Assembly (NCBI GenBank): GCA_017964055.1
Contig: JAGCSS010000348.1
Location: forward strand, 1 to 6,440
Direction: 5' to 3'
Length of the DNA: 6,440 nucleotides
Source: Lachnospiraceae bacterium
Lineage (GTDB): Bacteria; Bacillota; Clostridia; Lachnospirales; Lachnospiraceae
The notes under the pieces were generated by a model that was not told where the DNA came from, made no database searches, and was given only the letters and a program-made list of their open reading frames with translations. Shown here one piece after another: positions 1-5,996 of the stretch; within the stretch, counting starts at the first letter, position 1; every line of letters starts with the position of its first letter. A program made the position numbers and the translations under genes.

Positions 1-1009
1 CGTGGCGATCGTGCTCGACGCGGTAAACAACATATCCGATGCCGCGAGCTCGGCGATAACCATTGTCGGCACCAAACTGGCAGGGAAGGAACCCGACAGG
101 AAGCATCCCTTCGGATACGGAAGGATAGAGTATCTGAGCGCGATGATCATCTCGCTGCTCGTGCTCTATGCGGGTATTACTGCGTTTACCGAATCGGTCA
201 AGAAGATAATAGATCCCGTTACGCCCGATTACGGCGCGGCTGCGCTGATCATAGTCGGCGCTGCGGTAATAGTGAAGTTTGTTCTCGGCAGATACGTAAA
301 GGGTGTCGGAGAAAGGGTCAATTCCGATGCGCTCATCAATTCCGGCAATGACGCGGTTTTTGATTCGATCATCTCGGTGACCACGCTGGTGGCTGCGGCG
401 ATATATCTGATATTCGGCGTTTCCTTAGAGGCATGGCTCGGCGCGCTGATCGCGGCATGGATCATAAAGGCGGGCTTTGAAATGCTTAAGGATACTCTTT
501 CCAAGATCCTCGGAGAGCGCGTGGACGCCGAGCTGGCCCAGAGCATCAAAAAGGAGATCCTGGGATTTCCCGAGGTGCACGGCGTCTATGATCTGGTAAT
601 GCATAATTACGGTCCCGATTCGTATAACGGTTCGGTGCACATCGAGGTGCCCGATACTCTCTCGGCGGATGAGCTGGATAAGCTGCTGCGCAGGATACAG
701 GTGCAGGTCTATAACGAGCATGATGTCATACTTACGGCGATAGGCGTGTATTCATACAATACGACTGATCCGGACGCGGTCAGCGCCAGGGAGCGCGTTG
801 CCGCGATCATGGCGGACGAGCCCTATGTGCTGCAGATGCACGGATTCTATCTCGATAAGGCGGAGAAAACGGTCCGCTTTGACATCGTCATAAGCTTTGA
901 CGCAAAGGACCGCAATGCGGTTTACAGGTCCGTTTCGGAGAAGGTCGGGAGCGAGTTCCCGGGGTACACACTGCAGATCGCTATGGATACGGATTTCAGT
1001 GAAGGATAA
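1..1009 (+). CDS. Cation diffusion facilitator (CDF) transporter, MntE-like, 5' end cut off
   Basis: This is a membrane antiporter that would export a divalent metal, probably Mn(II), in exchange for protons. The visible 335 residues (frame starts at base 2) begin inside transmembrane helix 2, so helix 1 and the true start lie upstream; the GTG at base 2 is an internal valine codon. The family signature HPFGYGR is at residues 35-41. The metal-site residues read N9xxxD13 in helix 2 and D117xxxD121 in helix 5. Zinc-type members usually have His or Asp in these first positions, while N-D-D-D is the pattern known from manganese exporters such as pneumococcal MntE. Further hydrophobic helices lie near 43-62, 78-97, 122-139 and 143-160. 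The cytoplasmic dimerisation domain covers about 168-252. About 80 more residues (255-335) look like a second, degenerate copy of that ferredoxin-like fold. The family is secure; the metal is inferred. Confidence 0.92.
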   Translation, partial: VAIVLDAVNNISDAASSAITIVGTKLAGKEPDRKHPFGYGRIEYLSAMIISLLVLYAGITAFTESVKKIIDPVTPDYGAAALIIVGAAVIVKFVLGRYVKGVGERVNSDALINSGNDAVFDSIISVTTLVAAAIYLIFGVSLEAWLGALIAAWIIKAGFEMLKDTLSKILGERVDAELAQSIKKEILGFPEVHGVYDLVMHNYGPDSYNGSVHIEVPDTLSADELDKLLRRIQVQVYNEHDVILTAIGVYSYNTTDPDAVSARERVAAIMADEPYVLQMHGFYLDKAEKTVRFDIVISFDAKDRNAVYRSVSEKVGSEFPGYTLQIAMDTDFSEG

Positions 1010-1037
1010 GTTGTTTTGTTGAGGTAAGGAGGAGGAC

Positions 1038-2336
1038 ATGGCGGAATTAAGATGCCCGCATTGCGGACAGGCATTTACGGTTGACGGCAGCGAGCTTGAC
1101 TCGATAGTCAAGCAGATCAGGGACGGGGAGTTTAAGCGCGAGGTCGATGAAAGAGTGGAAGAGCTCGTGCAGCATCTTTCGGAAAAGCATGAGGTCGATC
1201 TGAAGGCAAAAGAGAGCGATATCAGGCTTAAAACACAGGAAGAGTACAGCAAAGAGATCAAAAAACTGAACGATATGCTGGCCAAGGCCGAGGCAGAGAA
1301 CCAGAGGCTTCAGGCTTCCGTCGACGCGGCGGCGGACAAACAGAAGCTCGCCGTGCAGGATGCGGTAAAAAAGTACGAGGGAGAGGTAAACAGCCTCAAA
1401 ATGACCGTTGCCGAGGAAGAGAATAAGCGGAAGATCGCGATCCTGGAGGCCGTTGGCAAGGTTGAAAAAGAAAAGCAGAATCTGGAGCGCCAGCTGGTCG
1501 GCGAAAAGGAAAAGCACGATCTGATCGTGTCCGAAAAAAACGCGCAGATAGAGTTCTACAAAGACCTTAAGACTAAAATGTCCGTTAAAATGCTCGGCGA
1601 GACGCTCGAGCAGCACTGCGAGATACAGTTTAACCAGCTTCGGGCCACCGCGTTTAAGAATGCCTACTTTGAAAAGGACAATGATGCGCGCACGGGCAGT
1701 AAGGGCGACTATATCTACCGCGAAAACGACGAGCTGGGCAACGAGATCGTATCGATCATGTTCGAGATGAAGAACGAACAGGACGAGACCTCGACCAAGC
1801 ATAAGAACGAGGATTTCTTCAAGGAGCTCGACAAGGACCGCAAGGAGAAGCGCTGCGAGTACGCAGTGCTCGTTTCCATGCTCGAAAGCGAGAGCGAGCT
1901 GTATAACGGCGGTATCGTCGATGTATCCTACAAATATGACAAGATGTATGTGGTAAGGCCTCAGTGCTTCATCCCGATCATCACGCTGCTGCGCAACGCG
2001 GCTATGAACGCGCTCTCCTACAAGCAGGAGCTCGCCGTTGTCAGGAGCCAGAACATCGATATTACCAATTTCGAAGACAACCTGATGAAGTTCAAGGATG
2101 ATTTCGGGCGAAACTATGCGCTCGCGCACGATCATTTTGACAAGGCGATCGATGAGATCGACAAGACCATACAGCATCTCGAGAAGGTAAAAAAGGAGCT
2201 GCAGGGGTCGGATAACCAGCTGCGCATCGCGAACAATAAGGTCGACGAGGTCTCCGTAAAAAAGCTTACAAAGGACAATCCGACGATGAAAGCCGAGTTT
2301 GAAAGGCTGAAAAAACAAAAAGAAGGGAATATTTAA
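1038..2336 (+). CDS. DUF2130 domain protein with coiled coils
   Basis: This is a 432-residue cytoplasmic protein of the DUF2130 family (COG4487), whose function is not established. The N-terminus has a single zinc-knuckle-like CPHCG (residues 6-10), too little for a full zinc ribbon. A charged coiled-coil rod runs from about 25 to 172. The conserved DUF2130 core is about 175-330, with KMLGETLE (184-191), GSKGDYIYRE (220-229), FEMKNEQDET (242-251) and VVRPQCFIPI (305-314). A second helical or coiled segment follows at about 345-390, with a Lys-rich tail. D224 followed by E243-x-K245 resembles the D...ExK arrangement of PD-(D/E)XK nucleases; this is my reading and not a demonstrated activity. 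The start is set by a strong AAGGAGG at 1026-1032, five bases before ATG. The gene begins 28 bases after the CDF stop with no terminator between, which suggests one transcript. No clear T-rich terminator follows it. Confidence 0.9.
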   Translation: MAELRCPHCGQAFTVDGSELDSIVKQIRDGEFKREVDERVEELVQHLSEKHEVDLKAKESDIRLKTQEEYSKEIKKLNDMLAKAEAENQRLQASVDAAADKQKLAVQDAVKKYEGEVNSLKMTVAEEENKRKIAILEAVGKVEKEKQNLERQLVGEKEKHDLIVSEKNAQIEFYKDLKTKMSVKMLGETLEQHCEIQFNQLRATAFKNAYFEKDNDARTGSKGDYIYRENDELGNEIVSIMFEMKNEQDETSTKHKNEDFFKELDKDRKEKRCEYAVLVSMLESESELYNGGIVDVSYKYDKMYVVRPQCFIPIITLLRNAAMNALSYKQELAVVRSQNIDITNFEDNLMKFKDDFGRNYALAHDHFDKAIDEIDKTIQHLEKVKKELQGSDNQLRIANNKVDEVSVKKLTKDNPTMKAEFERLKKQKEGNI

Positions 2337-2396
2337 TCAAATCTTAATCTGTTTATATCTTGTTTCTTAATCGAATAAGTGGTTAAATAAGTAATC
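2333..2396 (+). repeat. Iterated TTAATC hexamers
   Basis: TTAATC occurs at 2333-2338, 2344-2349 and 2367-2372, with a five-of-six copy (GTAATC) at 2391-2396. The last two share the longer TAATCGA. Start-to-start distances are 11, 23 and 24 bases, near one or two helical turns. The first copy overlaps the DUF2130 stop codon. These could be regulator sites over the candidate promoter, but the background is AT-rich and chance is possible. Confidence 0.3.
2360..2388 (+). promoter_or_regulatory. Candidate sigma-A promoter for the PAP2-GT pair
   Basis: TTGTTT at 2360-2365 and TTAAAT at 2383-2388 are separated by 17 bases, matching the consensus at 3/6 and 4/6 positions. The site lies in a markedly AT-rich stretch (2337-2398) between the DUF2130 stop and the GC-rich leader. 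A start point near 2395 would put the first hairpin at the very 5' end of the mRNA. The match is modest and other AT-rich hexamers nearby could serve. Confidence 0.3.
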
Positions 2397-2398
2397 GA

Positions 2399-2475
2399 GA
2401 GTGCGGGGCGCCGCACTCCGGGGGTATTGAGTTAATGCGCGGGGGCGCAGTGAGTCATGCTGCCGGAAAGGCAGC
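2399..2475 (+). promoter_or_regulatory. Structured 5' leader with three tandem hairpins
   Basis: Three perfect inverted repeats follow one another. GAGTGCGG (2399-2406) pairs with CCGCACTC (2411-2418) across a 4-base loop. TGCGC (2436-2440) pairs with GCGCA (2445-2449) around GGGG. GCTGCC (2459-2464) pairs with GGCAGC (2470-2475) around GGAAA. The third ends immediately before the GGAAGGGAG ribosome binding region (2476-2484) of the PAP2 gene. None is followed by a run of T, so these are not ordinary intrinsic terminators. They may form a regulatory or stabilising mRNA leader. I do not recognise a known riboswitch class. Confidence 0.5.
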
Positions 2476-2493
2476 GGAAGGGAGTATGAGTAA

Positions 2494-3171
2494 ATGAATG
2501 CAGCTAAGTTTAAGGAGGTCTGTCGTAAGATACTGCCTCCCTATGCAGTTGTGGGTCTTTCCTTATTGGTCATATCCAATCTGTTAGTTTATTACGGAGC
2601 CAGAATGCTTAATGCCTGGCTCGGGAGAACCTATCTTGACATGACCGGAGCCATTGACGGAGTTATTCCCGTTATTCCGGCTTTTTCGATCATCTATTTT
2701 ATAGCTTTTCCTTTTTGGTATTTAACATACTTTTTGATCTGCCGCAGTGACAGGGACAGATGCTGGAGGGTGGTCATTACGGACGTGGCGGCCAAGATGC
2801 TTTGCGGAGTTATCTTTGTGCTGATCCCCACCACCAATGTCAGACCTGCGGTCACAGGCAACGGTCTGGGTGAAACCATCCTTAATTTCATTTATGCGAC
2901 CGACAGTCCGGACAACCTGTTCCCGTCGATACACTGTCTCGAGAGCTGGATCTGCTTCCTCGCGATCAGGGACGAGGAGAAGGTTCCGACATGGATCAAG
3001 ACTTCGGCTTTTGTGCTGGCCTTCCTGATCTGCCTCTCGACCTTATTCACAAAGCAGCATGTATTTGTTGACATGATAGCCGGTGTGATGATCGCTGATT
3101 TCTCATGGAATCTCGGCACCCCGGAGTTTGTTCGTGCTCTCCGCCTCGGCAGGAAGCTCGGACGTGTATAA
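2494..3171 (+). CDS. PAP2-superfamily membrane phosphatase or phosphotransferase
   Basis: This is a 225-residue integral membrane protein with about five or six hydrophobic segments (near 18-36, 61-82, 97-113, 170-185 and 189-205). The PAP2 active-site motifs are PSIH at 144-147 (catalytic His147) and S182-x6-H189-x3-D193 in STLFTKQHVFVD. The first motif is only NVRP at 115-118: the usual Lys seven residues before the Arg is Leu110, and the Arg after Ser182 is Thr183. These features resemble the PAP2_3 / inositol-phosphorylceramide-synthase-like branch more than classical phosphatidate phosphatases. A lipid phosphate is the likely substrate, with diacylglycerol as a possible product. The chosen ATG has GGAAGGGAG (2476-2484) nine bases upstream. 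The gene ends 11 bases before the glycosyltransferase, so the two are almost certainly co-transcribed. Family assignment is good; the exact reaction is open. Confidence 0.83.
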   Translation: MNAAKFKEVCRKILPPYAVVGLSLLVISNLLVYYGARMLNAWLGRTYLDMTGAIDGVIPVIPAFSIIYFIAFPFWYLTYFLICRSDRDRCWRVVITDVAAKMLCGVIFVLIPTTNVRPAVTGNGLGETILNFIYATDSPDNLFPSIHCLESWICFLAIRDEEKVPTWIKTSAFVLAFLICLSTLFTKQHVFVDMIAGVMIADFSWNLGTPEFVRALRLGRKLGRV

Positions 3172-3175
3172 GGAG
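3170..3175 (+). promoter_or_regulatory. Ribosome binding site that fixes the glycosyltransferase start
   Basis: AAGGAG overlaps the PAP2 TAA stop (3169-3171) and sits seven bases before the ATG at 3183. It selects that ATG over the in-frame ATG at 3105, which lies inside the PAP2 gene and would add 26 residues with no family resemblance. Confidence 0.85.
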
Positions 3176-3182
3176 AGCGGCT

Positions 3183-4361
3183 ATGAAGATACTGATCACT
3201 ACCGATCTGTATAAGCCGTTGGTCAACGGAGTGGTGACCTCCGTTATCAATATCAAGAACGGGCTGGAGCGCAGCGGACATGAGGTCCGTATCCTCACTC
3301 TGGCGCAGGATACCGTTTCCTATGAGAGAGACGGCGTATACTATATCGGTTCACTTAATTCTGGCTGGGTTTATCCCGGCACCAGGATCCGCCTGAAGAT
3401 ACCGCACAATTTCTTCCGCGATATCATCAGATGGAATCCGGATGTTGTTCATTCACAGTGTGAGTTTTCGACCTACGGCTGCGCGAAAAAGATCGCGAGA
3501 GCCTGCGGAGCTCCGCTGGTACATACATATCACACGGTTTACGAGGATTATACGCATTATTTCTGTCCTTCGAAAAAGCTGGGGACTTTCCTGGTATCCA
3601 GGTTTTCACGCCACGTATTGAACAATACGGACGCCGTGATCGCGCCTTCCTATAAGGTCGGCAGGCTGCTGGAGAGATACGGGGTCAGCACCCCGGTATC
3701 GATCATTCCTTCGGGAATAGACATCGTTAGATACTCACATATGCCCGCCGCGCATTGGATCGGTGAGAGGCGCGCAGAGTACGGGCTGGACGGCGGCGAG
3801 CTGAGGCTGATCTATGTCGGACGCCTTGCCAAGGAAAAGAATGTTGACGAGCTGCTCGATATGATGGCCGAGTGTATGGACTTGCCCGTAAAACTGCTCA
3901 TAGTCGGCGACGGCCCCGTAAGGGCAGAGATCGAGGAGCATTGTGAGAGGCTCGGCCTGAACGATATGGTTTCGTTTACCGGCATGATCGCGCCCGATAA
4001 GGTCGGAGAGTACTATCATATCGGCGATGTTTTCGTCAATGCCTCGACCAGCGAGACGCAGGGACTGACCTACGTGGAGGCGATGGCAGCGGGACTGCCG
4101 ATGCTCTGTAAGCATGACGAATGTCTCGAAGGCCTGGTCAAGGACGGAGTAAACGGCTGGCAGTATTCAAACGCTTCCGAGTTCCGCGCTCATGTGGAAA
4201 AACTGATCGACGACCCCGATATGCGTAAGAATATGTCGATCAACGCGGTGTCTGAGGCACAGCGCTTCTCCACGGCAAATTTCGTGAACAGTGTGGAGCT
4301 TCTCTATATGGACGCCATCAAAAGAAAATATGTGCTTACCGGCAAAGAAGCGGTAAATTAA
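3183..4361 (+). CDS. GT4 glycosyltransferase, diacylglycerol glucosyltransferase type
   Basis: This is a 392-residue GT-B fold enzyme of family GT4. It probably transfers a sugar, likely glucose from UDP-glucose, to diacylglycerol on the inner membrane face, forming a glycolipid for the bilayer or a lipoteichoic acid anchor. The N-terminal domain opens with MKILITTDLYKP and NGVVTS (15-20). HTYHTVYEDYTHY (114-126) closely matches the acceptor-side motif I know from monoglucosyldiacylglycerol synthases such as LafA and Acholeplasma MGS. The C-terminal donor domain has GRLAKEKN (213-220), GDGP (242-245) and the EX7E motif E291-E299 in ETQGLTYVE. There is no signal peptide or transmembrane helix, so it should bind the membrane peripherally. 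It follows the PAP2 gene by 11 bases and is closed by a strong terminator three bases after its stop. The specific sugar and acceptor are inferred; other GT4 functions, such as phosphatidylinositol mannosylation, are less likely. Confidence 0.87.
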   Translation: MKILITTDLYKPLVNGVVTSVINIKNGLERSGHEVRILTLAQDTVSYERDGVYYIGSLNSGWVYPGTRIRLKIPHNFFRDIIRWNPDVVHSQCEFSTYGCAKKIARACGAPLVHTYHTVYEDYTHYFCPSKKLGTFLVSRFSRHVLNNTDAVIAPSYKVGRLLERYGVSTPVSIIPSGIDIVRYSHMPAAHWIGERRAEYGLDGGELRLIYVGRLAKEKNVDELLDMMAECMDLPVKLLIVGDGPVRAEIEEHCERLGLNDMVSFTGMIAPDKVGEYYHIGDVFVNASTSETQGLTYVEAMAAGLPMLCKHDECLEGLVKDGVNGWQYSNASEFRAHVEKLIDDPDMRKNMSINAVSEAQRFSTANFVNSVELLYMDAIKRKYVLTGKEAVN

Positions 4362-4363
4362 AA

Positions 4364-4398
4364 GAGTGGGGACGGTTCAGTCCCCACTCACTTTTTTT
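4364..4398. terminator. Intrinsic terminator, probably bidirectional
   Basis: A perfect 10-bp stem, GAGTGGGGAC (4364-4373) with GTCCCCACTC (4380-4389), encloses the loop GGTTCA. It is followed on the + strand by seven T (4392-4398), a strong stop for the PAP2-GT transcript. On the - strand it is followed by TTTTAATTT, so it can also end the convergent beta-helix gene, whose TAA (4399-4397) lies within the + strand T-run. Confidence 0.9.
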
Positions 4399-5752
4399 AT
4401 TTTACGGTCTTGTTCTTTTTTGTTTTGATGTTGGTCGACTTGTGGTCGCTCGGATCGAGGATCAGCGTGCTGCAGTTCTTCATCTTGTTGTAGGCGATCG
4501 TGACCGTATCGTAGTTGTAAAGGCATACGCAGTATTTCTGGCAGCCGATGAAGGTGTTGTACGTGAACTTCATGTTCTTGCAGACATCATTCACGCTGAG
4601 GTGGTTGCTGCCGCAGCCGTAATTGAAGCCCTCGAAACGGCACTTGGTGATCGTGACATTGCTGGTCTGGGTGTCGTCGAGAGGAGCCGCGACATTGGTA
4701 TGTGTCTGAGCAGTGGGATCGGAGCCGCAGGACTCGATCTGGACTGCCTCGTTGTTGAAGAAGCAGTACGAGTTGTAGTAGAATTTGCAGCTCTTGATCG
4801 TGAATTTCTTAACACCCGCGAGCTCGATGCAGTGCGAGTTTGTCATGCCTTCGGTCAGCGGTGAATCGGGCAGATACTTGAAGGTGGTGCCCTTTATCGT
4901 GACGTTCGAAAGGTGTGAGCCGCGGCAGATGTTGTTTGCGCCGGGCTTCGTCCCGTTGTCGAATGTTCCGTAGAGAATCTGGATATTGCTGCCGCCGTTG
5001 TACTTTTTGGCATTAACACTGCCGTCAGCCAGCTTCAGGTCGGTTTTTCCGAGTGTGAGCATATGCTTCTTCAGAGCGGCTTCCGTAGTGCCGCGCTTAA
5101 AGGTTACACCCTTCAGATAGAGGGTGGTGTTCGAATAAACCCTGATCTCCGCGCCGGCATCGGGCCTGTTGGCATCGACCAAAGTGTAGGTTCCGGCAGG
5201 AACTGTTACGTAAAGGGTATCTTCACTGTTGACAGTGTTTGTGAATGAATTATATTCCGGCTTAATGGACTTCAGATAATCCAGAGGGAATTTTGATGCG
5301 GGCCCGAAATACTCAAGGATCTTATAAAGCGTGTTCCATTCGCCGTCCGCAGGGAAAACCTTTATGGTCTGCTTTGAGTTATTTATAAAAGCATCGGGAC
5401 ACATATAGTACCAATCGATATTCGAATTGCTGTCGATAACGATGGTTTTTGGTGTAGTACAATTTTTAAAAGCACCGCTTAAAGCGCCGAGGACTTTCCA
5501 TTCATACAGGCCATCATTTATGAAAGCAGGCAATGTAATGCTCTTAGCATCTACATCCGGGTACTCGGCGATCAAAACCTTGCGCGTACCTTCTCCGCGG
5601 CCGATAACTTCATATTTTATCCCATCGATAGTCAGAATCTCGCCTATCTGTGCCGGCGGCGTATATGCCTGAACCCCGGATGCGGGCGCGATCAGCGCTA
5701 AAACCAGCGTCATTGCTATGATCAGAACAGCTGCTTTTTTCTTGAACAACAT
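4397..5752 (-). CDS. Secreted cysteine-rich right-handed parallel beta-helix protein
   Basis: This 451-residue protein is exported. It has a Sec signal peptide: FKKK, a hydrophobic core at about 8-22, and a likely cut after VQA at residue 29. Residues 37-107 contain a beta-rich segment including GAFKNCTTPKTIVID (93-107), which resembles one degenerate BspA-type leucine-rich repeat. From about 178 a pectate-lyase-like beta-helix begins with VPAGTYTL (184-191). Repeated coils follow, for example NVTIKGTTF (283-291), FTIKSCKF (317-324), NVTITKCRF (365-373) and TVTIAYNKM (416-424). NSHCIEL (305-311) and EAVQIE (335-340) look like conserved helix-wall motifs. The mature protein has 14 Cys, 12 of them at 276-427, which is unusual for an exported Firmicutes protein. 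The C-terminus is Lys-rich, with no LPXTG or SLH anchor. A polysaccharide lyase, hydrolase or adhesin role is possible; the catalytic residues are not identifiable by eye. Translation from an in-frame ATG at 5824 is rejected because it lies within the promoter. Confidence 0.85.
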   Translation of the reverse strand: MLFKKKAAVLIIAMTLVLALIAPASGVQAYTPPAQIGEILTIDGIKYEVIGRGEGTRKVLIAEYPDVDAKSITLPAFINDGLYEWKVLGALSGAFKNCTTPKTIVIDSNSNIDWYYMCPDAFINNSKQTIKVFPADGEWNTLYKILEYFGPASKFPLDYLKSIKPEYNSFTNTVNSEDTLYVTVPAGTYTLVDANRPDAGAEIRVYSNTTLYLKGVTFKRGTTEAALKKHMLTLGKTDLKLADGSVNAKKYNGGSNIQILYGTFDNGTKPGANNICRGSHLSNVTIKGTTFKYLPDSPLTEGMTNSHCIELAGVKKFTIKSCKFYYNSYCFFNNEAVQIESCGSDPTAQTHTNVAAPLDDTQTSNVTITKCRFEGFNYGCGSNHLSVNDVCKNMKFTYNTFIGCQKYCVCLYNYDTVTIAYNKMKNCSTLILDPSDHKSTNIKTKKNKTVK

Positions 5753-5759
5753 AATCAGA

Positions 5760-5766
5760 CCTCCTT
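5760..5766 (-). promoter_or_regulatory. Ribosome binding site that fixes the beta-helix gene start
   Basis: AAGGAGG, read on the - strand, lies seven bases before the ATG at 5752-5750. The resulting protein begins exactly at a signal peptide, so sequence and spacing agree on this start. Confidence 0.9.
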
Positions 5767-5795
5767 GTTGATAAAACGTGTAAAACCAGAATTCT

Positions 5796-5824
5796 ATTAT
5801 ACATGAAAATACGGAGAAGTTCAA
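5796..5824 (-). promoter_or_regulatory. Near-consensus sigma-A promoter of the beta-helix gene
   Basis: On the - strand, TTGAAC (5824-5819) and TATAAT (5801-5796) are 17 bases apart, giving a perfect -10 and a four-of-six -35. The predicted start point near 5789 leaves a leader of about 37 bases before the ATG at 5752. This suggests strong basal expression unless a repressor acts nearby. Confidence 0.8.
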
Positions 5825-5901
5825 GGGAATAAACGAATCGTGTCGCCTGCGAAAAACTGTTTGCCAATTCTGTTTTTATGCTGGAAAATCGCTTCAAAAA
5901 G

Positions 5902-5966
5902 GTGTACGATAATATCGGAGTTCTGTATATGTGATGTGCATTTTCACGTACACTTGGGCGTGAAAA
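5902..5966 (+). promoter_or_regulatory. Overlapping inverted repeats upstream of the PAS gene
   Basis: TTTTCACG (5941-5948) is an exact inverted match of CGTGAAAA (5959-5966) with 10 bases between. A second pair, GTGTACG (5902-5908) and CGTACAC (5947-5953), shares bases 5947-5948 with the first, so the two structures could not both form. A small palindrome, CGATA-A-TATCG (5907-5917), covers the hexamer GATAAT, a possible -10. No convincing -35 was found for the PAS gene. These may be operator sites or leader RNA structure. The rest of the 5825-5996 stretch shows nothing I recognise. Confidence 0.35.
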
Positions 5967-5980
5967 AGTGATCATTTGAG

Positions 5981-5987
5981 AGGGAGG
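5981..5987 (+). promoter_or_regulatory. Ribosome binding site of the PAS gene
   Basis: AGGGAGG lies nine bases before the ATG at 5997. A GTG follows directly at 6000 as a possible alternative, but the ATG has the better spacing and codon. Confidence 0.75.
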
Positions 5988-5996
5988 CGGTATTTG

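Noticed and set aside
2..4. GTG as the start of the CDF gene
   Set aside because: The protein would lack transmembrane helix 1 and begin in the helix 2 metal motif, so the gene must start before the window.
1047..2318. 423-codon open frame on the - strand
   Set aside because: It lies antisense within the DUF2130 gene, is rich in Leu, Val and Phe as expected from reading Glu/Lys-rich codons backwards, and shows no family motif.
2399..2418. GC-rich hairpin as a terminator for the DUF2130 gene
   Set aside because: The stem is strong, but no T-run follows on either strand, so intrinsic termination is not supported.
2486..2497. Three-codon ORF (ATG AGT AAA TGA) overlapping the PAP2 start
   Set aside because: The ribosome binding region ends one base before this ATG, too close for initiation, so a leader peptide is unlikely.
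2512..2518. AAGGAGG inside the PAP2 gene
   Set aside because: It is a perfect Shine-Dalgarno match, but no ATG, GTG or TTG lies at a usable distance, so it is coincidental codon use.
3105..3182. Upstream in-frame ATG for the glycosyltransferase
   Set aside because: It overlaps the PAP2 gene and lacks a binding site; the ATG at 3183 has AAGGAG at good spacing and starts the conserved MKIL strand.
4442..4864. 140-codon open frame on the + strand
   Set aside because: It is a shadow of the beta-helix gene on the other strand, with no ribosome binding site or domain.
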